Source: Deltaproteobacteria bacterium
Lineage (GTDB): Bacteria; Myxococcota_A; JAADFL01
Direction of reading: 5' to 3'
Length of the DNA stretch: 64,000 bases
Assembly: GCA_013152945.1 (NCBI GenBank)
Contig: JAADFL010000193.1
Location: 1 to 64,000, forward strand
Part shown: positions 8,507-17,666 of the stretch, piece by piece
Layout of the letters: every line of letters starts with the position of its first letter
How positions within the stretch are numbered: the stretch's first letter is position 1
Translations under genes and position numbers: made by a program
The notes under the pieces: generated by a model
Seen by the model: the letters and a program-made list of their open reading frames with translations, nothing else
Told to the model about the DNA's origin: nothing
Databases searched by the model: none

Positions 8507-9961
8507 CTATTTCGAGAAAGGCAACGGTTCACCGCACGAAAGCAAGAGATCGAGAACCGCTGTAGCCAGGTCCAACCTGGCCTTTAGTTCCTGTGCATCC
8601 GATGCGTACGCCATGGTGTTTGCGTCCAGCACCTCGAGGTGCGTGGCCGCGCCCGCCATTTCACTGGCCCTGGCCAATGCCTGTGTATCCCTTGCCACCT
8701 CGGCCTGCCTCTCGGCCAGCTCGAGGGCGGCCTTGGCATCCACCAGGGCCTTGTAAGCCGATTCCACGTCACTGACTATCTTATTCTCCACGTCCCTTGC
8801 AGCGAGTTCCGCTTGTTTCAACTTCGACTTTGCCGTCTTGAGCTGTGCCTCCCTTATTCCGCCGTCCCAAAGGTTCATGCTCAGCGTAGCGCCGATCGTC
8901 CACGAAAAGGGATCGTCATCGAACCTCTGGTGCTCGTTGTTGTCGAGCTTTGCCTGGCCGAACAGATTCAGACTCGGAAAGTACTTTGTCCATACCTTGT
9001 TCAGATTCTGCTGCGCCACTTTCACCTCGATTTCCGCCGCCGCCAGGTCTTTCCTCTTTTTCTTAGCCCTCTCCAGCCATTGGTCGAGACTTGTCTCCGA
9101 TGCATATGATTTCATCGACTCGATGCCCGGCTCTTTCACTTCAAACCCGCCTCTTATACCTGTAAGGTATCGAAACCCGGATTTCGCCCTTGCAAGGGCC
9201 GCTGTTATCTCCGCCTTCCGGGATTGCGCGCTCGTAACCTCCAACTCGGCCCTCTTTACCTCGAGCTTGGTTGCTGTCTGCAGGTTGGCCCGGACTTTGC
9301 TGCTTTCATAGTGCTCTCTTGCCCTGTCAAGGGATCGCTGGGCCACCCGCACCATGCTTTGCAAGGACACAAGGCCCATGTAAGCCTTAGCCACGTTGTA
9401 CAAGAGTTTATCCCTGCCGTATGCCACACGCTGAAGTATTGAATCGTACATTTCGTACGAACCCTTCAGGTTGAATATGGCCTCCGGGTTTATTACCGGA
9501 ATCATCAGGGAAAACGTGCCTGCAATCGTATCCCTGACAGGAACGAAATCCGCCATGCTGCTGCCGGAGGTTTGCTCCTTCATCATGTCCATGTACGGCA
9601 GGAACCTGTCCGCCGTATCCGGGTGCTTTTCCACAACTGTTTGCACCAGTGTGCCCATCACCTCTCCAATATCCGCAAACTGTGAAAAATCCGGAACGTG
9701 GCGCTCACCCATGTGTACCCATTGGACCTCGGCTGAAAGCTTGGGCAGCAACAGTCCTATGGAAAGCTCCTTGAGCGCCCGGCCCTGGACCAGGTTTTCC
9801 TTGAGTGATTTCCAGGTAATGTTGTTGTGCCTGGTGCTCTCGATCGCCTGCCCTATGGTAACAAGTCTTTTGCCGGGCCCGGCGGCAGCGACCCTTGTGC
9901 CGAACAGGAGAAACAGCAACAGCCATGGCGCCAACAATTTAAAACCGGGTTCAGTCCGCAT
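8507..9961 (-). CDS. TolC-family outer membrane efflux protein
   Basis: This 484-residue protein has a cleavable signal peptide (a hydrophobic stretch ending GTRVAAAG) and the two-fold helical repeat pattern of outer-membrane efflux proteins. Long heptad-rich segments such as RAREHYESSKVRANLQTATK and the mirrored LELAERQAEVARDTQALARA precede a conserved alanine-rich end. It should form the trimeric outer-membrane channel for the RND pump encoded just upstream, four bases away. GAGGAGGG lies eight bases before the ATG. Substrates cannot be inferred. Length matches the family. Confidence 0.88.
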   Translation of the reverse strand: MRTEPGFKLLAPWLLLFLLFGTRVAAAGPGKRLVTIGQAIESTRHNNITWKSLKENLVQGRALKELSIGLLLPKLSAEVQWVHMGERHVPDFSQFADIGEVMGTLVQTVVEKHPDTADRFLPYMDMMKEQTSGSSMADFVPVRDTIAGTFSLMIPVINPEAIFNLKGSYEMYDSILQRVAYGRDKLLYNVAKAYMGLVSLQSMVRVAQRSLDRAREHYESSKVRANLQTATKLEVKRAELEVTSAQSRKAEITAALARAKSGFRYLTGIRGGFEVKEPGIESMKSYASETSLDQWLERAKKKRKDLAAAEIEVKVAQQNLNKVWTKYFPSLNLFGQAKLDNNEHQRFDDDPFSWTIGATLSMNLWDGGIREAQLKTAKSKLKQAELAARDVENKIVSDVESAYKALVDAKAALELAERQAEVARDTQALARASEMAGAATHLEVLDANTMAYASDAQELKARLDLATAVLDLLLSCGEPLPFSK

Positions 9962-9965
9962 GATA

Positions 9966-12900
9966 TCAACCCTCCTCTACCATGGGCCTGACCGTCTTCC
10001 TTGCAAACAAGGTGTACATCGTGGGCACCACGAACAATGTAAACAAGGTGGCGGTCAAAAGGCCTCCGATTACAGCCTTTGCCATGCCTGACCAGCCTGC
10101 GGATCCCTCCCCTATTTCCAAGGCAAGGGGCACCATTGCCAGTATCGTGGTCAGGCTCGTCATCAGGACCGGCCGCATCCTGATCCTCGCAGCCTTGGCT
10201 ATCGCCTCCACACGGCCGACGCCCCGCTGCCTGAATTGGTTGGCTGCATCAACCATTACTATGCCGTTGTTCACCACGATCCCAACGAGCATGATTACTC
10301 CAACAAGTGATGAAATATCCATGGTACTGCCCGTAAGGCTGAACATCAAGACAACGCCGATACCTGCCAGGGGCACTGTGAAGATGATGATAAAAGGTTG
10401 CCTGAAAGACTCGAACTGGCTCGCCATTACCATGTAAACCAGGAATATGGATATTAGCAGGGCCAGCCCCAGGTACTTGAAGGAAGTCTGGAAATCCTCC
10501 GCCGTTCCACCGATGTAATAGCTGAAGTCTTCAGGCCAGGGATAGCTCTTCAGCAGTTTGTCGACGGCTGCAATGGACCTTCCAAGGTCCTTGCGATGTT
10601 CATTGCCGTCCTTGTCTTTGTAACTCGCCTTCAGGTAACAAAGGAGCCTTGTCACCCTGCCCTGGTCCAACCTCGTGATATCCACGGGTCCGAGATCCAT
10701 GGTGATGTGCGCCACGTTTTCCAGGGGCACCACCTTGCCGGTGGGAGTTACGATCGGCGCACTGCGGATCTCATCGAGGTTCAGCCTGTGTTTCTTCGCG
10801 TACCTGACTATGATGTCGTACTCGTCTCCCCCCTCCGAGTAACGTCCCGCAAGCTTGCCCATGAAATATGCCGAAACAGCACTGCCCACCGCTGCCGTCG
10901 AAAGCCCGAGCCTGGCCATCTTGGGCCTGTCGAATACTATCCTGACCTCGGGTTTCTTCTCTTCCATGGAAAAATTGACTGCCGCCATCTGCGGCATCTT
11001 CAACAGATCATCCTTGAGTTGAAGTCCAATCTCCCTGGACTTGTCCAGGTCGTGTCCCCTGATCTGGACCTCGATGTCTCCCTCGCCGCCCATGGGGTTG
11101 AAAGGCATCGCCACCGTCACCTTAATGCCGGGCACGTCGGACAGGGCCTTTCTTACAGCGTCTTCCAGCTCTTTTTGACTCCTCTTCCTGTGGTCCGGGG
11201 AAACCAGCGGCACCCTTATGTTCCCGGCATGTATGCCCTTTGAGAAAAACGCCGCAAAATCCTTGCCCACCCCCACGTCCAGGGCGATCATCCTCCTCTC
11301 TTCAGGCTTTACGACCTGTTTCACCTTTTTTTCGACCTCCTTGAAAACCTTGTACGTCTCGCCCAGCTTGTTGCCGACCGGAGTCTCTATGGAGATGAAA
11401 AGCATGGACTGGTCATCCTCTGCCACGAACTCCGTGGGAAGCATGATTGCCAGAAGCACTGTAAGCGCCAGGATACCGAGTAATCCTACTCCCACCACCC
11501 ACCTGTGCGATAATGTCCAGTCGAGGGTCCTGCCGTAACGCTCCCGAAGGGTGATGAATACATCATGCTCCCTTGCCCTTTTGAGCAGGCGCTTGGCCCT
11601 CTCACTGCCCAGTAGTCTCGATGCGGACAAAGGAATAAAGCTCAATGCGACAATAAGCGACACGGTCAGGGAAAAACATATGGTTATCGCCATGTCCTTG
11701 AACATGACACCGGCAATGCCCGGAACAAAGAGAATCGGGACGAATACGGACACTGTCGTCAAGGTAGAGGCAGTGACTGCTGTCCCGACCTCCTTTGCGC
11801 CGCGCACGGCCGCATCCCAGCCTCCGACTCCTTCTTCACGCAACCTGAATATGTTTTCGAGCACCACTATCGCGTTGTCCACAAGCATGCCTATGGCAAG
11901 GGCCAGGCCGGACATAGATAGTATGTTCAGTGTCATGCCGGCCTCGTCCATTACAGCGAACGTGGCTATTACTGACAGTGGTATGGCAGACGCCACTATG
12001 AGTGAACTCCGCATGTTCTTCAGGAACAGCAACAGCACCAGGAATGTTATAACAACGCCGATCATGGCGGTTGAGGACAGGTTGCCGAGAGACTGGTGAA
12101 TAAAGTCGGCCTGGTTGAACACCACCTTGAAGTCTATGTCCGCAGCAGTAGCCTTTTTTATCCCCGGAAGCGCGGCCATGACATTGTCGGCCGCCAGGAC
12201 AGTGTTTGCTCCGGACTGTTTTCTCACCACCATGAATACGGCCGGCTTATCGTCGACTTCCAGGATCCTCCTGCTCTCGTAGAATGTGTCTTCGACCCTT
12301 GCCACTTCCTTGAGGGTAATAGGCTCTGGGCCGTATTCGCCCTTTTTCATGCCTACGACCACGTCGCCTATCTCTTCCACGCTCCTGTACTTGCCCTCGG
12401 TCTTGATTGTGAAATCCAGTCTGCCCTGTTCTATGGAGCCGCCCGGGACCTGGGTATTCTCACGGTATACCGCGCCCACGACAGCATTTACGTCCAGGCC
12501 GAAGGCAGCCACCTTGTTCGGGTCGAGCACGACGTGGATCTCGCGTTCAAGCCCTCCATGGGTGTCGGCGGAAGCGATCCCGGTCACCCTTGCCAACCTG
12601 GGCTCGACCTCCTTTTCTGCTATTTGCCTGAGCTTGTCCAACGGGTAAGGGCCTGTGATCATCATCATGACCACGGGTTGCAACGAGGGATCAAATGCAA
12701 AGATGATGGGTTCCTGGGCATCGTCCGGCAGGAACCTCTTGATAAGCTCGATCTTCCTCCTGACATCTGTTTCAGCTTGCTCCATGTCCTTGCCCCAGTC
12801 GAACTTGACCTCGACAAGTGAACTGCCCTGCTTGGACGTGGAGTGAATCTCGGTGGCGCCCTTGGCAGAGGACACGGCCCCCTCGATCGGCCTGGTCACC

Positions 12901-13085
12901 AGGGTTTCTATGTCTTCCGGGCTCGCGCCGGTGTAGTTGACTATGACAGCCACCATTGGGAACTCGATATCCGGGTACAGGTCGAGTTGAAGCCTGGACA
13001 GGGAGAACAGGCCGAACCCCACGATGATGAGGTAGATCATCAAGAATGTAACGCCCCGCCTGACAGCAAGGGATGAAAGGTTCAT
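9966..13085 (-). CDS. RND efflux transporter (AcrB/MexB superfamily)
   Basis: The 1039-residue inner-membrane pump has the RND architecture: TM1 near the N-terminus (GVTFLMIYLIIVGFGLFSLS), a large periplasmic loop, TM2-6, a second periplasmic loop and TM7-12. The proton-relay region of TM4 reads LALAIGMLVDNAIVVLENI, while the matching TM10 segment reads MLVGIVVNNGIVMVDAANQ. Only one acidic relay residue is obvious, as in many metal/drug exporters outside the AcrB group. I use the ATG at 13085 because it overlaps the hlyD stop as ATGA and has GGAGG nine bases upstream, although the frame stays open to 13211. It forms a tripartite system with its neighbours, apparently under the PadR regulator. 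Confidence 0.93.
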   Translation of the reverse strand: MNLSSLAVRRGVTFLMIYLIIVGFGLFSLSRLQLDLYPDIEFPMVAVIVNYTGASPEDIETLVTRPIEGAVSSAKGATEIHSTSKQGSSLVEVKFDWGKDMEQAETDVRRKIELIKRFLPDDAQEPIIFAFDPSLQPVVMMMITGPYPLDKLRQIAEKEVEPRLARVTGIASADTHGGLEREIHVVLDPNKVAAFGLDVNAVVGAVYRENTQVPGGSIEQGRLDFTIKTEGKYRSVEEIGDVVVGMKKGEYGPEPITLKEVARVEDTFYESRRILEVDDKPAVFMVVRKQSGANTVLAADNVMAALPGIKKATAADIDFKVVFNQADFIHQSLGNLSSTAMIGVVITFLVLLLFLKNMRSSLIVASAIPLSVIATFAVMDEAGMTLNILSMSGLALAIGMLVDNAIVVLENIFRLREEGVGGWDAAVRGAKEVGTAVTASTLTTVSVFVPILFVPGIAGVMFKDMAITICFSLTVSLIVALSFIPLSASRLLGSERAKRLLKRAREHDVFITLRERYGRTLDWTLSHRWVVGVGLLGILALTVLLAIMLPTEFVAEDDQSMLFISIETPVGNKLGETYKVFKEVEKKVKQVVKPEERRMIALDVGVGKDFAAFFSKGIHAGNIRVPLVSPDHRKRSQKELEDAVRKALSDVPGIKVTVAMPFNPMGGEGDIEVQIRGHDLDKSREIGLQLKDDLLKMPQMAAVNFSMEEKKPEVRIVFDRPKMARLGLSTAAVGSAVSAYFMGKLAGRYSEGGDEYDIIVRYAKKHRLNLDEIRSAPIVTPTGKVVPLENVAHITMDLGPVDITRLDQGRVTRLLCYLKASYKDKDGNEHRKDLGRSIAAVDKLLKSYPWPEDFSYYIGGTAEDFQTSFKYLGLALLISIFLVYMVMASQFESFRQPFIIIFTVPLAGIGVVLMFSLTGSTMDISSLVGVIMLVGIVVNNGIVMVDAANQFRQRGVGRVEAIAKAARIRMRPVLMTSLTTILAMVPLALEIGEGSAGWSGMAKAVIGGLLTATLFTLFVVPTMYTLFARKTVRPMVEEG

Positions 13086-14266
13086 TTGGCCCCACCTCCG
13101 GAAATATCCTCGGCCGGTTTGATTACCTTGACCTTTTGGCCGTCCTTCAACCTGTGCTGTCCCCTGATGACCACGTGTTCCCCGTCTTTCAGGCCATCCG
13201 TAACCTCCCAATAGTCGTTGTTCTGCATGCCCAGGGTAACGGTCCTCTGGTGGACCACATCGTTCTCCACTACGAACACCTTCCGCAGCATGTGTCCCCT
13301 GGTTTGCTTTCCGAGCAATTTTTCATCAATAATCAGGGCCTGCTCGGGTACGACCAACACGTTTTTCCGCCTGGAAACAACGAACCTGGCCCTACCGTAC
13401 ATGCCGGGCTTGATCAATCTCTTGCCCGAGGCCTTGTCCTTGGGGTTTTCCAGGATCGCCTCGATGGTATTCGTCCTGGTGGCAGGATTTAGGTATGGAA
13501 AGATATTGATCACCTTTGCATTGAAGACCCTTCCCGGGTATGCATCCAGGACCACCTCCACGTTCATGCCTTCCTTGACCTTCGGCACATCACGCTCCAC
13601 CAGGTTTGTCCTTACCTTCAGCCTGTCCACCTGCATGATTACGCAGAGGGGTATCTGCGGGACCGCCATGTCACCCCTTTCGAGTCTTTTTTCTGCGATT
13701 ATTCCGCTTATCGGCGCGTTTATCACTGCATTCCCGGCTCTTACCTCGAGCTGTCCCCTGCTTGCTTCGAGTGCCCGGCGCCGAGCCAGGGTGGAGAGAT
13801 AGGATGTCTGTATCTTGTCGTAAGTGCTCTGGGTTATCACGCCGGCCTTGAGCAATTCCTTGGAGCGATCGAACTCACTCTTCAGGTTCTTTATCTGCAC
13901 GTCCAAGGCATCGAGCTGGGCCAGGATCTGGTCCAGCCCCTTGTCCAATCCTTCCTTTCGAATTAGGGCGATCCTTTGGCCCCGCTTGATCTCGTCGCCG
14001 TTGTTCCATGGGAAGTAAACTATGCGGTCCGGAATGGGCGAAAAGATCGTGACTTGCATGTAGGCTGTGATGTTTGCGGCATAGTCCAGTATCTCGGCCA
14101 CATCCTTACGCCTCACCTGGTCGATCATAACGCTCTTTACCTGCTCACCCTGCTCTTGCCCGGATTTCTTGTGGCAGCCGCTTGCGATTGAAAGAGTCAT
14201 AGAACAGAGTAAGAGCACAAACATTTTTTTGACTTGCTTCTCCATCCGGATAATCTCCATTTTCAC
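13082..14266 (-). CDS. HlyD/AcrA-family periplasmic adaptor (membrane-fusion protein)
   Basis: This 394-residue protein links the RND pump to the TolC channel. The N-terminus has a short hydrophobic segment ending SIASGC, a weak lipobox consistent with a lipid-anchored adaptor. The beta-barrel/lipoyl half-motif VTIFSPIPDRIVYFPWNNGD pairs with AGNAVINAPISGIIAEKRLE, separated by a helical hairpin at about 100-160. The C-terminal membrane-proximal domain contains the conserved DGLKDGEHVVIRG. It overlaps the PadR gene by four bases and the RND gene by four bases, so stoichiometric coupled expression is likely. Confidence 0.9.
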   Translation of the reverse strand: MKMEIIRMEKQVKKMFVLLLCSMTLSIASGCHKKSGQEQGEQVKSVMIDQVRRKDVAEILDYAANITAYMQVTIFSPIPDRIVYFPWNNGDEIKRGQRIALIRKEGLDKGLDQILAQLDALDVQIKNLKSEFDRSKELLKAGVITQSTYDKIQTSYLSTLARRRALEASRGQLEVRAGNAVINAPISGIIAEKRLERGDMAVPQIPLCVIMQVDRLKVRTNLVERDVPKVKEGMNVEVVLDAYPGRVFNAKVINIFPYLNPATRTNTIEAILENPKDKASGKRLIKPGMYGRARFVVSRRKNVLVVPEQALIIDEKLLGKQTRGHMLRKVFVVENDVVHQRTVTLGMQNNDYWEVTDGLKDGEHVVIRGQHRLKDGQKVKVIKPAEDISGGGAK

Positions 14267-14916
14267 TTTCCGGTCTTTGTTCGCCCCCTGGAATCCTTCT
14301 TTCCGGCTCTTGTTTCCCTCTTGGCATCTTTCTTTTCGTCTTTTCGATCCTGGAAAAGATCGAGGACATAGGAAACAAAATCCTTTTCCGCCTGTATGTG
14401 TCTCTTTGCAAACTCGTAGATCATGGAAACACCCAGCAAATCCTTCCCCTGTTCAAGAATTCCGGTCCGCTCGTCGAGCCCATGGATGCGTTTCAAACCA
14501 CTGATTGATTCCTCCACTGCCTCAATCGATTTAAGGCGCCTTTTGAGCCCCAGCACACGCTGGTTCATGGATGTCTTGGACAGGTTTGCAAGAGCGACAA
14601 GGAAAGGGTTCCTCAACGGCTTCATTTCCGAGAGCAGGTCCACGATACTTACAGACAATGCAGAGAGCCCTTTCTCGTTTATCTCGTGTATCTTACGGGT
14701 CGCCCCCTGTCCCTCGTGCTCGAAGCGGGTCGTTATCAACTCCTTGTCTTCGAGGGTTTTCAACACCCTGTAGATCGAGGAGAAGCTGATGTCCGTCCAC
14801 TCGGTGAGTCTTCTTTCCCTAATCTTCTCTTCCAGGCTATAGGCGTGAATCGGACCCTCGGAGATGAGACCGAGTATTACGATTTCCTTTTCAGACAAAG
14901 GTTCCTTTCCAGCCAT
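14263..14916 (-). CDS. PadR-family transcriptional regulator
   Basis: The N-terminal winged helix (LSEKEIVILGLISEGPIHAY, then SFSSIYRVLKTLEDKELIT) is typical of PadR, with a long C-terminal helical dimerisation region and a very basic tail rich in Lys/Arg. Family members repress efflux or stress genes and are relieved by ligand. It heads the run hlyD-RND-tolC with a four-base overlap, so it most likely autoregulates the efflux operon. I chose the ATG at 14916 (MAGKEP) because GGAGG is nine bases upstream; the ATG at 14925 abuts the ribosome binding site. The ligand is unknown. Confidence 0.85.
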   Translation of the reverse strand: MAGKEPLSEKEIVILGLISEGPIHAYSLEEKIRERRLTEWTDISFSSIYRVLKTLEDKELITTRFEHEGQGATRKIHEINEKGLSALSVSIVDLLSEMKPLRNPFLVALANLSKTSMNQRVLGLKRRLKSIEAVEESISGLKRIHGLDERTGILEQGKDLLGVSMIYEFAKRHIQAEKDFVSYVLDLFQDRKDEKKDAKRETRAGKKDSRGRTKTGK

Positions 14917-14942
14917 TGAAACCATCCTCCAACCAATCGTGC

Positions 14943-14977
14943 AATAATATTCTCATGTGATAATATTCTTTGTCAAG
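14943..14977 (-). promoter_or_regulatory. Promoter/operator region of the PadR-efflux operon
   Basis: Two direct copies of ATAATATTCT (14944-14953 and 14960-14969, a 16-base period) lie just upstream of padR. On the minus strand a perfect TTGACA (14972-14977) precedes them, with TATTAT overlapping the promoter-distal copy. Hexamer spacing is about 21 bases, longer than usual, as seen in promoters controlled by DNA-distorting factors. The repeats overlapping the promoter suggest an autoregulatory operator. This is inference from position only. Confidence 0.45.
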
Positions 14978-15051
14978 AGTTTATTTTTAGACAAGCGGAA
15001 AAATTGTAGAAAATTGGAACAGCCAAAAAGTGGTTGGACTGTCTTTTCATG

Positions 15052-15079
15052 TTGACGTACATTTCCAATCACGTAAATT
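15052..15079 (+). promoter_or_regulatory. Candidate promoter of the YitT-like gene
   Basis: TTGACG (15052-15057) and TAAATT (15074-15079) are 16 bases apart and lie about 85 bases before the start codon. The match is 5/6 and 4/6 to the housekeeping consensus. Confidence 0.4.
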
Positions 15080-15121
15080 GCGCGCCCCGACTTTCAAGTT
15101 CTGAAAGGTGTGAAAAAATTT

Positions 15122-15166
15122 AGAGGTGTAAAATTGAGAGGTGTAAAATTGAGAGGTGTAAAATGA
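15122..15166 (+). repeat. Three tandem 15-bp units carrying the ribosome binding site
   Basis: The unit AGAGGTGTAAAATTG occurs at 15122-15136 and 15137-15151. A third copy, with one T missing, occupies 15152-15166 and contains the ATG start of the YitT-like gene. Each unit holds a GAGGTG ribosome binding sequence, but only the third is correctly placed. A degenerate AAGGTGTGAAAAATTT just upstream may be a decayed fourth copy. Confidence 0.9.
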
Positions 15167-16038
15167 AAGGCAAGCTGATGAGAAACGTCTTTGATTGGAC
15201 CTCCATAATCATCGGATCTCTTGTAATGGCATTAGCATTCGACCTGTTCCTCGTGCCCAACAATGTAGTGCCGGGCGGTGTCACCGGAATTGCCATGCTG
15301 TTGAACTACTGGTTCCATACGCCGATAGGCATGGTGACTGTTATCGCCAACATCCCGCTTTTCGGCCTTGGAATAAAGGTGCTGGGCAAATCATACGGTA
15401 TAAAATCCATTGCAGGCATGCTTCTTTCCTCAATCATGATCGATTTCTTTATGTACATCGTGCCTCTCGAGGCAGCCACACATGATCAAATGCTTGCAAG
15501 CATATTCGGTGGAATCGTTCTCGGAGCGGGTCTGGGCCTGGTCTTCAGGGGTGGAGGCTCCACCGGTGGAGCCGACATAGTTGCCCAGGTCTGGGCAAAG
15601 TACTCCAACTTATCCACAGGCACGACCCTGCTCATAATCGACTTTGTCGTGATATCCGCCGCAGGCCTTGCGTACCACGGCTTCGAGACGGTCATGTACG
15701 GATACCTCAACCTGTATATCCACGCCAGGGTCGTGGATCTCGTGCTCGAAGGCGTCAGCTATACAAGAGCGGTCTTCGTAGTTTCCAAGAAAGCTGAAAC
15801 AATCGCCGAAGAAATACTGGAACACATGAATCGCGGCGCCACGCTCCTTGCAGCCACGGGAGCATACTCGGGAATACACAGGAACATGGTATTCTCGGTC
15901 ATGTCCAAGAAGGAAATCGCCAGGGCAAGAGAACTTATCCGCGTTATTGATCCGGATGCCTTTGTCACTATTACCGATGTACACGAAGTCCTGGGACAAG
16001 GTTTCAGACCCAGGATGCCTACAGGCAGCGTGGTATAG
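15163..16038 (+). CDS. YitT-family (DUF161/DUF2179) membrane protein
   Basis: The 291-residue protein has five or six hydrophobic segments in its first 190 residues, including VPGGVTGIAMLLNYWFHTP and the glycine-rich FGGIVLGAGLGLVFRGGGST. A soluble C-terminal DUF2179 domain follows, with RGATLLAATGAYSG and VITDVHEVLGQGF. Relatives are widespread inner-membrane proteins of unproven transport function, and DUF2179 may sense a small ligand. The gene stands alone in plus orientation between the minus-strand efflux operon and the kinase operon. GAGGTG in the third tandem unit sets the ATG at 15163. Confidence 0.85.
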   Translation: MKGKLMRNVFDWTSIIIGSLVMALAFDLFLVPNNVVPGGVTGIAMLLNYWFHTPIGMVTVIANIPLFGLGIKVLGKSYGIKSIAGMLLSSIMIDFFMYIVPLEAATHDQMLASIFGGIVLGAGLGLVFRGGGSTGGADIVAQVWAKYSNLSTGTTLLIIDFVVISAAGLAYHGFETVMYGYLNLYIHARVVDLVLEGVSYTRAVFVVSKKAETIAEEILEHMNRGATLLAATGAYSGIHRNMVFSVMSKKEIARARELIRVIDPDAFVTITDVHEVLGQGFRPRMPTGSVV

Positions 16039-16064
16039 ACATCACCATAACGCGCCATGTCACG

Positions 16065-16097
16065 TTGACAACCACTGCCAGCCAGTCTATTTATAAT
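16065..16097 (+). promoter_or_regulatory. Candidate promoter of the kinase-TauE-PEP operon
   Basis: A perfect TTGACA (16065-16070) is followed by TATTTATAAT. The overlapping -10 candidates are TATTTA (17-base spacer) and TATAAT at 16092-16097 (21-base spacer). It lies between the YitT stop and the kinase start at 16143, so the operon probably starts here. Confidence 0.5.
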
Positions 16098-16142
16098 TCG
16101 GCTCACGCTTTGTCGGGATTGGCCCGGCAGTGAGGAGATTGT

Positions 16143-17666
16143 ATGTCGGGCGGCTTTAGAAAGGAAACTACCAGGCAGCAATCCGGATCAAGAAGTATCA
16201 GTGAGCTGGATGACATTCAACTGGCTCTGCAAGAACGGCCGCATGTGAGCATCCGCGCCCGCATAACCGCTGTGTTCACCATACTCTTTTTGCTCATGTG
16301 CGCCGTTACCGTATCTGCTGTAATATTGCTGCAACGAGTCAGGCAAAAACACATATTCTTCGAAAAGGTCAGCAGCTTTGTTTTCGAAATTCAGCAGGCC
16401 CGCCGCTTCGAGAAAAATTATTTCCTATACGGAACCAACCTGCATGATGCTATTGCAAACGTCCATGTGGCACGCGAGCAGTTCAAAAAAAACAAAAAAG
16501 ATGTTCAGGCGGTAATCGGTGAAAAGAAACTGAATGCCATGTTCCAAAGCCTGGAAACGTACCAGGACAAACTCGAAAAACTCCTTGACAGGCACATGGA
16601 AGGCACGCAAAAAAATAAATTGGAGTCGGCTATTCGAAAATATGGCGCCCAAATCCTTGATGATGCGCAGGATACCATGGAACGTGAACGTGTGACCATT
16701 CACTCGATGCTCCAGGTTTCAACCATAGTAGCCCTGTCATTCCTTGGATTAATGGTGGTGCTACTCGTGGTTTTCGGGGGTTTCATTACCCAGGCGGTCC
16801 TGCGACCCCTGGGCCGCTTCATGCGGTATGCAGACCGGATAGGCAAAGGCGACTTCTCACCGATTACACCGGCCCGAAAATACAGGGACGAGTTCAGCAT
16901 GCTTGCCATTGCAATGAACCAGATGTTGAGGGAGCTGTTACGCCGCCACCAGCAACTGATACAATCGGAAAAAATGGCCGTGGTAGGGAACCTGACATCA
17001 GGCATCGCCCATGAACTCAACAATCCCCTGAACAATATCGGCCTGTCCGTGGAGTCTCTCCTGGACGGTTTCGAAGACTACCGTCCCGAGCAGGTAAGGC
17101 ACATCCTGGAGCAGATTGCCACGCAGGTTGACCGGGCCAGCGGCACGGTCAGGAATCTTCTTGACTTTACCCGGAAAGAACAACAATTACTGACATCACT
17201 GGATATTAACGAAGTGATAGAAGCTACTTTGAAATTAGTGGAGAACGAACTGAACCTGGCTGACATCGATCTTGAAAAAGACCTCGCATCCGGCCTTCCC
17301 AGGGTTTCAGGTAATCCCAGGGGCCTGGAACAGGTCTTTCTGAATCTTTTCCTCAACGCCATACAGGCCATGGGGGAACAGGGAAAGCTTAAGGTCCGTT
17401 CATACCGGGATGGAGAATGGGTCAAGGTCGATGTTTCAGACACGGGACCCGGCATTGAGGAGAAACACATGAAGCATCTGTTCGATCCCTTTTTCACGAC
17501 CAAGGAACCCGGGAAAGGAACAGGTCTGGGCCTCTCGGTAAGCCAAGGCATCATCGATGAACACAAGGGCCGGATAACCGTATCCAGCATCATGGGCCAA
17601 GGAACCACTTTCACAATCAACTTGCCTTTGGCGGCAATACAAGAAAGTTTGGAGAAAATGCCATGA
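16143..17666 (+). CDS. Membrane sensor histidine kinase (HAMP, HisKA, HATPase)
   Basis: The 507-residue kinase has TM1 at about 41-64, an extracytoplasmic helical sensor domain at about 65-190, TM2 at about 193-215, HAMP at about 217-270, a dimerisation domain with the phospho-accepting H290 in IAHELNNPLNNIG, and an ATPase domain with the N box (NLFLNAIQAM), G1 (DTGPGI) and G2 (GTGLGLSVSQGII). All catalytic motifs look intact. The sensor is a mostly alpha-helical periplasmic domain of unknown ligand. It is the first gene of a six-gene operon and overlaps the TauE/SafE gene by four bases. The cognate partners are most likely the two receiver proteins at the operon end. Confidence 0.93.
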   Translation: MSGGFRKETTRQQSGSRSISELDDIQLALQERPHVSIRARITAVFTILFLLMCAVTVSAVILLQRVRQKHIFFEKVSSFVFEIQQARRFEKNYFLYGTNLHDAIANVHVAREQFKKNKKDVQAVIGEKKLNAMFQSLETYQDKLEKLLDRHMEGTQKNKLESAIRKYGAQILDDAQDTMERERVTIHSMLQVSTIVALSFLGLMVVLLVVFGGFITQAVLRPLGRFMRYADRIGKGDFSPITPARKYRDEFSMLAIAMNQMLRELLRRHQQLIQSEKMAVVGNLTSGIAHELNNPLNNIGLSVESLLDGFEDYRPEQVRHILEQIATQVDRASGTVRNLLDFTRKEQQLLTSLDINEVIEATLKLVENELNLADIDLEKDLASGLPRVSGNPRGLEQVFLNLFLNAIQAMGEQGKLKVRSYRDGEWVKVDVSDTGPGIEEKHMKHLFDPFFTTKEPGKGTGLGLSVSQGIIDEHKGRITVSSIMGQGTTFTINLPLAAIQESLEKMP

